Part shown: piece after piece, positions 42,535 through 51,056 of the stretch
How positions within the stretch are numbered: the first letter of the stretch is position 1
Layout: the number at the start of each line of letters is the position of its first letter
From: Paenibacillus beijingensis
Lineage (GTDB): Bacteria; Bacillota; Bacilli; Paenibacillales; Paenibacillaceae
Length of the DNA stretch: 64,000 bases
Direction of reading: 5' to 3'
Assembly: GCF_000961095.1 (NCBI RefSeq)
Contig: NZ_CP011058.1
Location: 2,941,501 to 3,005,500 of the forward strand
Notes under the pieces: model-generated
What the model was told of the DNA's origin: nothing
Databases searched by the model: none
What the model saw: the letters and a program-made list of their open reading frames with translations, nothing else
Position numbers and translations under genes: made by a program

Positions 42535-43179
42535 CTAGACCGTAAACAGATGGTTGCCGATTTTCGTTGTGGCGGTGCGGGTTTTAAACCAGCTCGATTT
42601 GGAAATTTTCGGATTATAATAAAACAGGGCGTTGCCGGTCGGATCCATTCCTTTAACCGCAGCTTTGGCGGCTTTGATCGATGTTAGATCCGGAGTGAGC
42701 AAGTACTGCCCGTCGTCTATAACCGAGAAGGCGTTCGGCTCCATAATGATTTCCTTTATCGTATTCGGAAAAAGCGGCGACTGCAGCCGGTTCATGATGA
42801 CGGCGCCTACCGCAACTTGTCCTTTAAAGTGTTCTCCTCTGGCCTCGCCGTAAATGACGCGCGCCATCAAGACAAGCTCATTGCGGCTGACCGATACTTT
42901 CTTTAGTTTTGCCCATGTTCGCGGGCCTGCAACGCCGTCGGCCGAAAGTCCGTGATGCTGCTGGAACCGTTTGACGGCGCCTTTCGTAATCGTTCCATAT
43001 GTAGTCGTGAGCGGCACATGGAAAAAACCGAGCGTCTGAAGCCGAAACTGAAGATCTTTAACTTGCGGGCCCTTGCTGCCGACTTTCATAACCGGCGCAA
43101 CCGCTGCGGAAGCTTTGTCATGGACGGTGGCCGCGGCAACAAGCACGATCAGCGCAAGCAGTGCAAAAAATCTGTGCAT
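42535..43179 (-). CDS. Spore cortex-lytic enzyme-like cell wall hydrolase (SleB family)
   Basis: 214 residues. A signal peptide (hydrophobic residues 4-18, cleavage near ASA) is followed by a peptidoglycan-binding domain (VGSKGPQVKDLQFRLQTLGFF...FQQHHGLSADGVAGPRTW) and a hydrolase_2 domain with catalytic Glu112 in RVIYGEARGE. SleB-type enzymes are lytic transglycosylases that degrade cortex at germination. GGAGGG lies ten bases before the ATG. No ypeB follows, unlike the Bacillus sleB operon, so it may be a paralogue used in growth or germination. Supports a spore-former. Confidence 0.9.
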   Translation of the reverse strand: MHRFFALLALIVLVAAATVHDKASAAVAPVMKVGSKGPQVKDLQFRLQTLGFFHVPLTTTYGTITKGAVKRFQQHHGLSADGVAGPRTWAKLKKVSVSRNELVLMARVIYGEARGEHFKGQVAVGAVIMNRLQSPLFPNTIKEIIMEPNAFSVIDDGQYLLTPDLTSIKAAKAAVKGMDPTGNALFYYNPKISKSSWFKTRTATTKIGNHLFTV

Positions 43180-43352
43180 GATGATTGGTATCCCTCCGTA
43201 ACTTTGGTCAATTCTGGAACGCGGTTAGCGATGGATTTGATTCTAACATTGCCGCCGCACGTTTGGTACAATACTGAAAAGATTGTAATGCTTCTTTCAT
43301 TTTTCTCATTGGGAAAAGCTTGAAGGAATGGGGGCTGCGGATGACGTAATAG

Positions 43353-43408
43353 TTGACGGTTTGAGATCGGCTGACCTATAATGATGTCAAGGTTGTATCC
43401 TGTATCCA
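43353..43408 (+). promoter_or_regulatory. yitT promoter with GntR-2 operator A
   Basis: TTGACG (43353-43358), 18-base spacer, TATAAT (43377-43382), then TTGTATCCTGTATCCA at 43393-43408. The same 16-mer recurs before gntR-2 and the liv operon, each just downstream of the -10. Confidence 0.75.
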
Positions 43409-43444
43409 GAGTTGGATTCGGCATATGTGGAGGGATCGACGGAG

Positions 43445-44121
43445 TTGAATGCACGAATTCAAAATCATACCAGAAACGTGCTGCTTATATGTATGGGCAG
43501 CTTTATTTTTGCCTTCGGCATGAACTACTTTATTATTCCGAATCAGCTTTCGGAAGGCGGAATTGCCGGTTTAACGATCGTCGCTTATTACCTGTTTAAG
43601 TTTCCTCCATGGATCGTGACGTTGGTATTAAATATCCCGATCTTTATTATGGGGTACAGAATGCTTGACAAACGGACGATGGTATATACGGTTATTGGCA
43701 CGCTGGCATCTTCCTGCTTTTTGTTTCTCACCCATGGCTGGGGAGAAGCGATTCCGGACGACCCGCTGCTGGCATCGTTATACAGCGGAATTTTTGTAGG
43801 CGGAGGCTTGGGCATTGTGCTTCGTGCAGGAGGGACGACAGGCAGCTCGACGATTTTGGCGCGCTTATGCCAAAAATATTGGGGCTGGACCATTGCGAAC
43901 GCCATCTTGTTTTTTGATATTGTCGTCATCCTCGGTTCTTACTTTGTCATACGATCATTAACCGGAGAGAGCTGCCGAAGCTTAAGGCGGTCATCCAGGA
44001 AATAGACCCGCATGCTTTTGTGGTGATCCATGAAGTCAAGGAGGTACTCGGGCAGGGCTTTACGTTTAAACGAAGTTTAACCCGTTTCGATTCCGAAGAA
44101 ATGAATGGGATCGAGAAGTAA
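43445..44121 (+). pseudogene. YitT family membrane protein, internal deletion
   Basis: The first part (from the TTG at 43445, ten bases after GGAGGG) encodes the membrane domain of a YitT/DUF161 protein, with GGIAGLTIVAYYLF and GGTTGSSTILARL, as far as ILGSYFVI near 43955. It then jumps to sequence that in another frame reads RRELPKLKAVIQEIDPHAF and VLGQGFTFKR, the very end of the DUF2179 domain, stopping at 44121. About a hundred codons of the usual 280-residue protein are missing and the frame is shifted. If the first frame is translated it ends at 44005 with an unrelated tail. Its promoter and operator remain intact. Confidence 0.85.
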
Positions 44122-44225
44122 GCTTAGAAATCAAGACCTTTATGCTCCGGTTTAATCTGCGGCTGTAAAAGGTCTTTTTTGCTGCAAATGCGAAGTTATA
44201 TTCGATGACATTGCAAGCAGCTCGG

Positions 44226-44287
44226 TTGACTGCAGCAATCGGCTGCCCTATAATGACAAAAAGTGGATTATTGTATACAGGATACAA
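44226..44287 (+). promoter_or_regulatory. gntR-2 promoter with operator B
   Basis: TTGACT (44226-44231), 17-base spacer, TATAAT (44249-44254). At 44271-44287, TTGTAT-ACAGG-ATACAA is an inverted repeat whose reverse complement begins TTGTATCCTGTAT, matching operators A and C. It also contains TTGTATACAGG, which is part of the first GntR regulon's operator. Confidence 0.78.
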
Positions 44288-44321
44288 TTTCAATATCCAG
44301 AGCTTTCGGAGGGGATTGCCA

Positions 44322-45014
44322 ATGTTAGAAAAACTGAGTCAGCCGGAAAGTTTAGCGGACCGGGCCTATCTGGAAATCAAGCAGGCCATTATTCAGGGCA
44401 AATTTATGCCCGGAGAGCTGCTGCCGGAAGAAGCGGTTGCCTCGATGCTTGGCATTAGCCGGACACCGATCCGCAAAGCGGTGGCGAAGCTGCATTACGA
44501 AGGCTTGGTCGAGCTGGAGAACGGCAAGGTGGCCCGCGTAGCGCGTATTACAGAGAAAGATCTGCAGCATTTCATGAGCCTTCGCCAGCATCTCGAGACG
44601 TTTGCGGCCGAGCAGGCCGTACCGTATGTGACGGAGTCGTTCATCCATCAGCTGCAGCAGTTGATGGTTGCACAGAAACAAGCCATTGCAGATGCGAACT
44701 GGGACCAATTTATCGATATTGACTTTCGCTTCCACCAGGCTATCGCCGTCATAACCGAAAATCAAAAGCTGGCCGAATTCATCGGTCAGATTAATAACAA
44801 TCTGCACCGTTACTTGACGCTTTCCGGGACGCTGTCGCAGAGCGCTCACGAAGCCTATGAAGAGCATCTCGTCATTATCGATTCTCTTCAGCGGCGCGAT
44901 GCTGCCAAAGCGAAAGAGGCCATGTTCAATCATTTACAGCATGTTCATTTCAGATCCCTCTTGAAAACGGATGCTTCCGAAAATGCGACAGACAAACAAG
45001 ATGCCAAATCTTAA
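44322..45014 (+). CDS. GntR family regulator, FCD subfamily (liv/gab cluster)
   Basis: 230 residues: winged helix (EEAVASMLGISRTPIRKAVAKLHYEGLV; key SRTPIRKAVAKL) and an FCD domain (LRQHLETFAAEQAV; DIDFRFHQAIA; EEHLVIIDSL) with the Asp and His positions typical of metal-binding FCD members. GGAGGGG is seven bases before the ATG. Shared operators precede it, the yitT remnant and the liv operon, so it probably represses all three and releases them on binding the imported amino acid or derivative. Confidence 0.88.
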   Translation: MLEKLSQPESLADRAYLEIKQAIIQGKFMPGELLPEEAVASMLGISRTPIRKAVAKLHYEGLVELENGKVARVARITEKDLQHFMSLRQHLETFAAEQAVPYVTESFIHQLQQLMVAQKQAIADANWDQFIDIDFRFHQAIAVITENQKLAEFIGQINNNLHRYLTLSGTLSQSAHEAYEEHLVIIDSLQRRDAAKAKEAMFNHLQHVHFRSLLKTDASENATDKQDAKS

Positions 45015-45048
45015 AAAAACAACAACTAAAAGCATCAATAAATAGGCA

Positions 45049-45094
45049 AAAAGACGATTCTCTTTTGTAATAAAAGGAGAGTCGTCTTTTTTTA
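45049..45094 (+). terminator. Terminator after gntR-2
   Basis: AAAAGACGATTCTCTTTT GTAAT AAAAGGAGAGTCGTCTTTT stem followed by T. Ends the regulator transcript. Confidence 0.9.
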
Positions 45095-45099
45095 CCACA

Positions 45100-45148
45100 T
45101 AGGAAAGTTTAATTTCGCTAAAGCATTAAAGCGAAATTGACTTTCCTA
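45100..45148. repeat. Long inverted repeat of unknown role
   Basis: TAGGAAAGT..AATTTCGCT pairs with AGCGAAATT..ACTTTCCTA, nearly perfect over about 20 bp around a short loop. It follows the terminator directly and is not itself followed by T. It could be a small mobile repeat, a second barrier, or part of a leader. The rest of 45149-45300 shows nothing further. Confidence 0.7.
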
Positions 45149-45308
45149 TTGGCGAATAAACCTACATTTGAACGCGGTCGCTCATCTTCGAAAGGACCTC
45201 GATAGAGGTTTATCTCATTCCAAGATAAACACGGATAACGTTTCCCTTAATCGTATAAAAACAATAAATCCTTTAAGTAATATTTCATAACATTCGAAGT
45301 TATTATAG

Positions 45309-45364
45309 TTGACTGAATAAGTGGACTAAACTATAATAAACCACAAGTATGTATCCTGTATCCA
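45309..45364 (+). promoter_or_regulatory. liv/gab operon promoter with operator C
   Basis: TTGACT (45309-45314), 17-base spacer, TATAAT (45332-45337), then ATGTATCCTGTATCCA at 45349-45364, matching operator A in 15 of 16 bases. Leads the transcript that begins with the binding protein at 45444. Confidence 0.78.
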
Positions 45365-45443
45365 GGATTCAAAATGCAGAATGCAGTTTGAGCAAGGAAG
45401 TTCATTTAGGCTTAACCATTAACTTGACTCAGGGGGAATCGCA

Positions 45444-46628
45444 ATGCGGAAGAACGTTAACAAGATTATGGGAGTAATTGGAGCTTCTGTTTTAAGCCTC
45501 AGCTTGCTGGCAGGCTGCGGAGCGAAAGGAGTCGGACAAGCCGATTCATCGAGTGCGGAAGAAAGCGGCGGCAGCGAGATCAAAATCGGTTTTGTCGCGG
45601 CGCTTTCCGGAGGCGGAGCTCTTTATGGCAAACAAATGCAGCAGGGAGCCCAGCTTGCGGTGGACGAAATCAATGCGGCGGGCGGCGTGATCGGAAAAAA
45701 ACTAAAGCTGGTTGCGCAGGATGATCAGGCCAACCCGAGCGAATCGGTGAAAGTGACGCAGCGTCTCGTAACCGAGGAAAAAATCGATGCTTGGATGGGC
45801 ACGCTCAAAAGCTCGGACACGCTCACCGATCTCGGAATTACGTCGAAGCAGAACATTCCAAGCTTCGTTCCGATCGCCGTTGCGGACAAAATTACAACAT
45901 CCGGCTTCCAAAACGTTTACCGCAACGTTGCCGATAACACGATGCAGGTGCAGGAGCTTGTCAATTACATTTTGAACAGCCGCCCCGATAAAAAAGTAGC
46001 TTTAATTTCGGAAAACTCCGATTACGGACGCGGCCTGGCGGAAACGTTCGCGAAGGAATTCGAGAGTAAAGGCGGGCAGGTGCTGACAAGCGAATTTTAT
46101 AACGTCGGCCAGAAAGAATTTACGGACCAGCTGACCAAAATCAAGAAAACAAAACCGGATGCGATCGTCATTGGAGGTCTGGTTGCCGAAGGAGCGCTCA
46201 TTTCCAAGCAGGCTCAAGATTTGGGCTTGAAATACCAGCTGTACAGCTACGGCGGATTTATGGGCTCCGCGCCGATCGATTTGGCGGGCAGCGCCGTAAA
46301 CGGGCTCATTCATACGGAATACTTCACACCGGTTGAAGGCGACAAGAAGATTGAGCAGTTTGTCGATGCGTATTCGAAACAATACGGCCAGAAGCCGGAC
46401 AGCTATTACTCCGCCGCCACTTATGATGCTGTCTATCTGTACGCGGAAGGCGTAAAGATGGCTAACACGACCGAACCCGGCAAAGTGAACGAGGCGCTTC
46501 ATACGGTTAAAGACTTCCAAGGCGTCATGGGTAAAATTACGTTTGACCAAAACGGCCAAGCCGACAATAAAGTGTGGATCGGCCAAATTCAAGACGGGAA
46601 GCAAGTCGTCATTCACCGTCCGCAATAA
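45444..46628 (+). CDS. Branched-chain amino acid-type ABC substrate-binding lipoprotein
   Basis: 394 residues. Lipoprotein signal ending in LLAGC, then a Leu/Ile/Val-type periplasmic-binding fold (IKIGFVAALSGGGALYGKQMQQGAQLAVDEINAAGGVIG; key GFVAALSGGGALYGKQ). AGGGGG precedes the ATG. Members of this group bind branched amino acids, but also urea, amides and aromatic acids; the neighbours suggest a GABA-yielding or other amino-acid derivative. A GC-rich stem separates it from the permease genes, typical where the binding protein is made in excess. Confidence 0.9.
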   Translation: MRKNVNKIMGVIGASVLSLSLLAGCGAKGVGQADSSSAEESGGSEIKIGFVAALSGGGALYGKQMQQGAQLAVDEINAAGGVIGKKLKLVAQDDQANPSESVKVTQRLVTEEKIDAWMGTLKSSDTLTDLGITSKQNIPSFVPIAVADKITTSGFQNVYRNVADNTMQVQELVNYILNSRPDKKVALISENSDYGRGLAETFAKEFESKGGQVLTSEFYNVGQKEFTDQLTKIKKTKPDAIVIGGLVAEGALISKQAQDLGLKYQLYSYGGFMGSAPIDLAGSAVNGLIHTEYFTPVEGDKKIEQFVDAYSKQYGQKPDSYYSAATYDAVYLYAEGVKMANTTEPGKVNEALHTVKDFQGVMGKITFDQNGQADNKVWIGQIQDGKQVVIHRPQ

Positions 46629-46634
46629 CCGCTC

Positions 46635-46673
46635 CCGCGCCGCCATCCCTCATCTTGAGGGGCGGCGGCGCGG
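46635..46673 (+). other. Intercistronic stem-loop after the binding protein gene
   Basis: CCGCGCCGCC...GGCGGCGCGG is a 10-bp GC stem with an inner CCCTCA/TGAGGG pair and no T tract. Such stems after binding-protein genes usually stabilise the upstream message or lower read-through to the permease genes. Confidence 0.7.
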
Positions 46674-46703
46674 TTCACTAACTTTGGTTAATGGAGTGAT
46701 ACC

Positions 46704-47576
46704 ATGTTGGAATTTTCGCAGACGCTTGTTAACGGGCTCGTTACGGGCGCTTTGTATTCGCTGGTCGCGATAGGATTGACGCTCATTTACGGTGTGCTCC
46801 ACCTGTCGAACTTTGCGCAAGGCGAGTTTGCCATGATTGGAGGCGTGGCAGCATATTTACTCGTCCGTGAAGGGCTGCCTTACCCGGTAGCCGTCATTTT
46901 TGCCTTCTTTGCAGCCGGACTAATCGGACTCGTGGTTCATTTCCTCGCCTTCCATCCGCTGCGCAAGGGCGAACATATCAATATGATGCTTAGTTCGCTC
47001 GGCGTCTCGCTTTTTCTCGTCAATCTGGCGCAGTATTTCTTTTCTCCGACTCCACAAGTTGTCGAAAGCGCGCTTTCGGGTCGCACGATGCAGTTGGCCG
47101 GCATTTACGTATCGCAGCAGCGGTTGCTTATTGTTGGTGTCAGTATTGTGCTTTGTCTGCTTGTTTACTTTCTGCTCGAATATACCCGGTTTGGCCGGGC
47201 GGTGCGCGCCGCTTCACTTGATCCGGAGACCGCGACGCTGTACGGCATTCCGATTTATAAAATTTCGTTTTTGACGTTTATTTTGGGCGTGGCTCTGACA
47301 GGAGTAGCCGGAGCGCTGATCGGGCCGCTTTATTATGTCTATCCGACAATGGGCATTTCGCTGACGCTTAAAGCGTTCGTCGTTGTTGTGCTTGGCGGGA
47401 TGGGCAATGTGCCCGGAGCGATTGTGGGCGGACTCATCGTCGGTGTAATCGAAAGCTTCGCGGGAGGTTACATTTCATCCGGCTTCCAGGATGCGATTGT
47501 GTTTGGCGTGCTGTTCCTGGTTCTCGTCTTCCGTCCGCAAGGCATATTAACCAAAGTGCAGGGGGAAAAAGTATGA
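46704..47576 (+). CDS. livH: Branched-chain amino acid-type ABC permease LivH-like
   Basis: 290 residues with about eight membrane segments. The opening NGLVTGALYSLVAIGLTLIYGVLHLSNFAQGEF is characteristic of LivH (key LTLIYG and NFAQGEF), and VVLGGMGNVPGAIVGGLIVG is the C-terminal signature. GGAGTGATACC precedes the ATG. Its stop overlaps the livM start. Confidence 0.92.
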   Translation: MLEFSQTLVNGLVTGALYSLVAIGLTLIYGVLHLSNFAQGEFAMIGGVAAYLLVREGLPYPVAVIFAFFAAGLIGLVVHFLAFHPLRKGEHINMMLSSLGVSLFLVNLAQYFFSPTPQVVESALSGRTMQLAGIYVSQQRLLIVGVSIVLCLLVYFLLEYTRFGRAVRAASLDPETATLYGIPIYKISFLTFILGVALTGVAGALIGPLYYVYPTMGISLTLKAFVVVVLGGMGNVPGAIVGGLIVGVIESFAGGYISSGFQDAIVFGVLFLVLVFRPQGILTKVQGEKV

Positions 47577-48571
47577 ACACCAAACGGCTGCTATTTTGGT
47601 TCCCGCTTCTGGGCGGATTGCTGTGCGTTTTCGCCAGCCCCTACATTCAAAATCTGTATTTGCTGAATGTGCTCAACCTGGCTGTAATCAGCGGCATACT
47701 TGCCGTCAGCGTTAATTTGCTGGTCGGTTATACAGGCCAATTATCGCTTGGACATGCCGGCTTTTACGGCATCGGAGCGTATACGGTTGCGCTCTTGACG
47801 ACGAAACTCGGCTGCCCGGTATGGCTGAGCTTCATTGCGGCTTTTGTGATTTGCAGCTTGACGGGGCTTGCGCTGGGCCTGCCTACGACGAAGCTGAAAG
47901 GCCACTTCCTCGGCATTGCGACGCTTGGCTTCGGCATCATCATTAACGTTGTGATCAATAACTGGATAGGACTGACGAACGGGCCGATGGGCGTACGCGA
48001 CATTCCGTCGCCTACCGTGCTGGGCATTTCAATGGAATATCCGAATTATTTCCTGGCGTTTGCCGCTGCGTTTCTGCTGGTCATTGTGCTCATCGTTCAT
48101 TTTATCGTGAATTCTTCCGTCGGCCGCGCCTGGAGATGCTTGCGCAAGGACGAAATTACCGCTCAAGTGTGCGGCATTAACGTTTACGGCTATAAGCTGC
48201 TCGCGTTTTCGATAAGCGGCGGCATCGCGGGAATCGCAGGCGCATTATATGCTTCGTTCATGCAATTTGTCAGCCCGGAAGCGTTCGATTTGAACCAATC
48301 CATCACAATCGTGACGACGACGATTCTCGGCGGGGCCGGTACGTTGTTCGGTCCGCTGCTTGGAACCGGCATTCTGACGTTCATTAGCGAATGGCTCCGG
48401 GATTTCCAGGAGCTGCGTCTCGTGTTCTACGGCGCGATCCTGGTCGTGATGATCGTATTTATGCCGCAAGGCGTATACCCTTATCTCAAGTCAACGTTGG
48501 CCAAACTGTTCGGATCGGGCAAAAAGCGCCGCGTGGAGGGAGTGAGAAGCGATGAAAGACGCGCTCATTAA
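47573..48571 (+). CDS. livM: Branched-chain amino acid-type ABC permease LivM-like
   Basis: 332 residues, about nine membrane segments. LLVGYTGQLSLGHAGFYGIGAYT is the LivM hallmark and ILGGAGTLFGPLLGTGILTF the C-terminal one. ATGA overlap with livH and a 20-base overlap with livG show a tightly coupled operon. Confidence 0.92.
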   Translation: MNTKRLLFWFPLLGGLLCVFASPYIQNLYLLNVLNLAVISGILAVSVNLLVGYTGQLSLGHAGFYGIGAYTVALLTTKLGCPVWLSFIAAFVICSLTGLALGLPTTKLKGHFLGIATLGFGIIINVVINNWIGLTNGPMGVRDIPSPTVLGISMEYPNYFLAFAAAFLLVIVLIVHFIVNSSVGRAWRCLRKDEITAQVCGINVYGYKLLAFSISGGIAGIAGALYASFMQFVSPEAFDLNQSITIVTTTILGGAGTLFGPLLGTGILTFISEWLRDFQELRLVFYGAILVVMIVFMPQGVYPYLKSTLAKLFGSGKKRRVEGVRSDERRAH

Positions 48572-49325
48572 AGCGGAGCAAATATCGGTGCAGTTCGGCG
48601 GGCTGTGGGCGGTAAAAGATGTGAATATGCACGTCGGCGCCGGCGAAATTGTTGGTGTTATCGGGCCAAACGGGGCCGGCAAATCGACGTTCTTGAATGT
48701 ATTGACCGGATTGCAGCGCCCGTCGGCAGGACATTTGCAGATCAAGGATCAGAAGCTTGTGAAGCCGCAGGCATGGCAGATGGCCAAGCTCGGCATTTCC
48801 CGCAGCTTCCAGACGATCCGCCTGCTTGAGGATTTGAGCGTGATCGAGAACGTCATGATCGGTTCGCATCGGTTCTCCAACCGGAGCGTTATCGGGGTTC
48901 TTGGGCGGACGCCGAAATGGCGGAGAACGGAGCGGATGTTAAACCAGCAGGCGCAGGAAATGCTGAAGTGGCTTGGTATCGGCGAATTGGTAAACGAGAA
49001 GATCGGCAATATTTCGCTGCAGGAAAGAAGACGAGTTGAAGTTTGCCGCGCACTGATGACAAGGCCGGATGTGCTGCTGCTGGATGAGCCCTGTGCGGGC
49101 TTGAGCCAGCAGGAATCGCTTGCTTTCTGCGATGTGATCCAGGCTATCCGCAGCAGAGGCATTTCGATCGTGCTCGTAGAGCATAACGTCAAGATGGTGA
49201 TGTCGCTGTCGGACCGGATTATCGTGCTGGATCACGGACAAAAAATCGCCGAAGGGACGCCGGAGGAAGTTTCCCGCAACCAAGCCGTCATTCAGGCTTA
49301 TCTGGGAGGGACCGCGCATGCTTAA
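48552..49325 (+). CDS. livG: Branched-chain amino acid-type ABC ATPase LivG-like
   Basis: 257 residues. Walker A GPNGAGKST, signature ISLQERRRVEVCRAL (with SLQE in place of the usual LSGG, a variation common in LivG where LSYGQQRRLEIARAL is standard), Walker B VLLLDEPCAGLS, switch His in LVEHNVKMV. The GTGGAGGGAG site precedes the ATG inside the livM end. Confidence 0.9.
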   Translation: MKDALIKAEQISVQFGGLWAVKDVNMHVGAGEIVGVIGPNGAGKSTFLNVLTGLQRPSAGHLQIKDQKLVKPQAWQMAKLGISRSFQTIRLLEDLSVIENVMIGSHRFSNRSVIGVLGRTPKWRRTERMLNQQAQEMLKWLGIGELVNEKIGNISLQERRRVEVCRALMTRPDVLLLDEPCAGLSQQESLAFCDVIQAIRSRGISIVLVEHNVKMVMSLSDRIIVLDHGQKIAEGTPEEVSRNQAVIQAYLGGTAHA

Positions 49326-50028
49326 CATTCAAGGCCTAATAAGCGGATACGGAGATATTAACGTCCTCAAAGGCGTTGATTTGACAGTGAACGAAGGGGA
49401 AATCGTCGGGCTGCTGGGCGCCAACGGAGTTGGCAAAACGACGCTGCTCAAAACGGTTTCGGGTCTTGTGAAAGCAAGAGGGGGTTCGGTCGACTATTTG
49501 GGTACTGACCTGCTCCGTACACCTCCTGTCAAGCTGCTCGGCATGGGTATCGCGCATGTCCCGCAGGGAAGGCACATTTTCTCCAAAATGACCGTATTGG
49601 AAAATTTGCAGGTTGCCATAGACAGCGTCCGGAAACGGGTACATGCAAAAGAGAAGCTGCAATACGTCTTCTCCCTATTTCCAAGGCTTGAAGAACGGTT
49701 GAACCAGCTTGGCGGAACGCTCAGCGGAGGGGAGCAGCAGATGCTCGCCGTGGCGCGAGCGCTCGTGACGAGCCCTAAGCTGCTCATTCTGGACGAGCCG
49801 TCGATGGGACTGGCTCCGATTATCGTGCAGAACATGTTCGATGCGATCCGCAAAATCGCTGACGACGGAATGACGATTTTACTGGTCGAGCAGAACGCCG
49901 TAGCCGCGCTCGATATTGTCAACCGGCTGTATGTCATGGACATGGGCTCCATCGTCTATCGTTCATCGCAAATTACGGATCAGGAAATGGAGAAAATCAA
50001 AGAAGTATATTTAGGCTTCGGCCATTAA
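49318..50028 (+). CDS. livF: Branched-chain amino acid-type ABC ATPase LivF-like
   Basis: 236 residues. Walker A GANGVGKTT, signature LSGGEQQMLAVARAL, Walker B LLILDEPSMGLAP, and LVEQNAVAAL in place of the switch His, normal for LivF. Start overlaps livG by eight bases with GGGAGGG upstream. Completes the importer. Confidence 0.93.
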   Translation: MLNIQGLISGYGDINVLKGVDLTVNEGEIVGLLGANGVGKTTLLKTVSGLVKARGGSVDYLGTDLLRTPPVKLLGMGIAHVPQGRHIFSKMTVLENLQVAIDSVRKRVHAKEKLQYVFSLFPRLEERLNQLGGTLSGGEQQMLAVARALVTSPKLLILDEPSMGLAPIIVQNMFDAIRKIADDGMTILLVEQNAVAALDIVNRLYVMDMGSIVYRSSQITDQEMEKIKEVYLGFGH

Positions 50029-50056
50029 TGGCACCGCAACACGAACGAAACGGACG

Positions 50057-51028
50057 GTGAATGAATTGATCGTTACAGGTACCTCGGAAGTGCTGCCTCA
50101 TCATATTGAAGCGATTTACGGGCAGACAGGCGAAAAAGCCGGCGTGTTCTCCGCCATTGACCGGATCCCGGACGCCGTTGCGGCGCAAGCGGAAGTTCTG
50201 CTCACATTCGGCAGCAACATTACCGATGGTGAGCGCGATATCGTCGATCTGTCGCGGTTTCATAATCTGCGCTGGATTCAGATGATGAGCACGGGAATCG
50301 ATAATTTGCCTTTGGCGGACATTATCGAGCGCGGCATCATCGTGACAAACGCCGCCGGCGTCCATGTGAAGCCGATGAGCGAGTATGTGCTCATGTGCAT
50401 GCTTCACTTCGAGAAAGACATGGAACGTTACCGGGAACTTAAGAAACGCAAGGAGTTCGACCGGACAAAGCTGGTAGGGGAGCTTTCAGGGCGGAAAGTG
50501 CTGATGTACGGTACCGGAACGATCGGAAAAGCGATCGCGCAGCTGCTGACGATGATGGGAATGGACGTCTACGGCGTGAATACGAGCGGCGCTCCGGTTG
50601 ATCCGTTTATCCGCACGTACCGGCTGGAGGAAGCGGCAGATGCGCTCGAAACCGCTGATTACGTGATCAGTCTTCTGCCGGATACGACCCGAACAAGGGG
50701 GCTGTTCTCAGGCGGCTATGTCCGGAGGATGAAGCCGGAGGCCGTATTTATCAGTCTCGGCAGAGGCCGGGTGGTGGAGGAAAATGAAATCGCCGCGATG
50801 CTCCGGGAGGGGCTGTTGAAGGGAGCCGCGTTCGACGTGTTCCAGCAGGAGCCTTTGCCGGCGGACAGTCCGCTTTGGAGCTGCGATAATCTGCTGCTGA
50901 CGCCTCATATGTCGGCTAAGTCGATCTATTATGTCGACCGGTGCGTCGAACTTTTTATCCGTAATTTGCTGGCGTTTCGCAGCGGTTCCCCGATGGTGAA
51001 CGTGATCGATCCTTCCCGTCAATATTGA
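50057..51028 (+). CDS. D-isomer-specific 2-hydroxyacid dehydrogenase family protein
   Basis: 323 residues. NAD-binding loop MYGTGTIGKAIAQ, catalytic Arg in FISLGRGRVVEE, and the acid/base His in LLTPHMSAKS. These reduce 2-oxo acids or oxidise 2-hydroxy acids. The GTG start at 50057 follows livF by 28 bases, without a strong ribosome site. In the operon it may handle a 2-oxo acid formed by transamination of the imported amino acid. Confidence 0.9.
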   Translation: MNELIVTGTSEVLPHHIEAIYGQTGEKAGVFSAIDRIPDAVAAQAEVLLTFGSNITDGERDIVDLSRFHNLRWIQMMSTGIDNLPLADIIERGIIVTNAAGVHVKPMSEYVLMCMLHFEKDMERYRELKKRKEFDRTKLVGELSGRKVLMYGTGTIGKAIAQLLTMMGMDVYGVNTSGAPVDPFIRTYRLEEAADALETADYVISLLPDTTRTRGLFSGGYVRRMKPEAVFISLGRGRVVEENEIAAMLREGLLKGAAFDVFQQEPLPADSPLWSCDNLLLTPHMSAKSIYYVDRCVELFIRNLLAFRSGSPMVNVIDPSRQY

Positions 51029-51056
51029 CCATTTTACCCGCAAGGAGTCTACTGCA

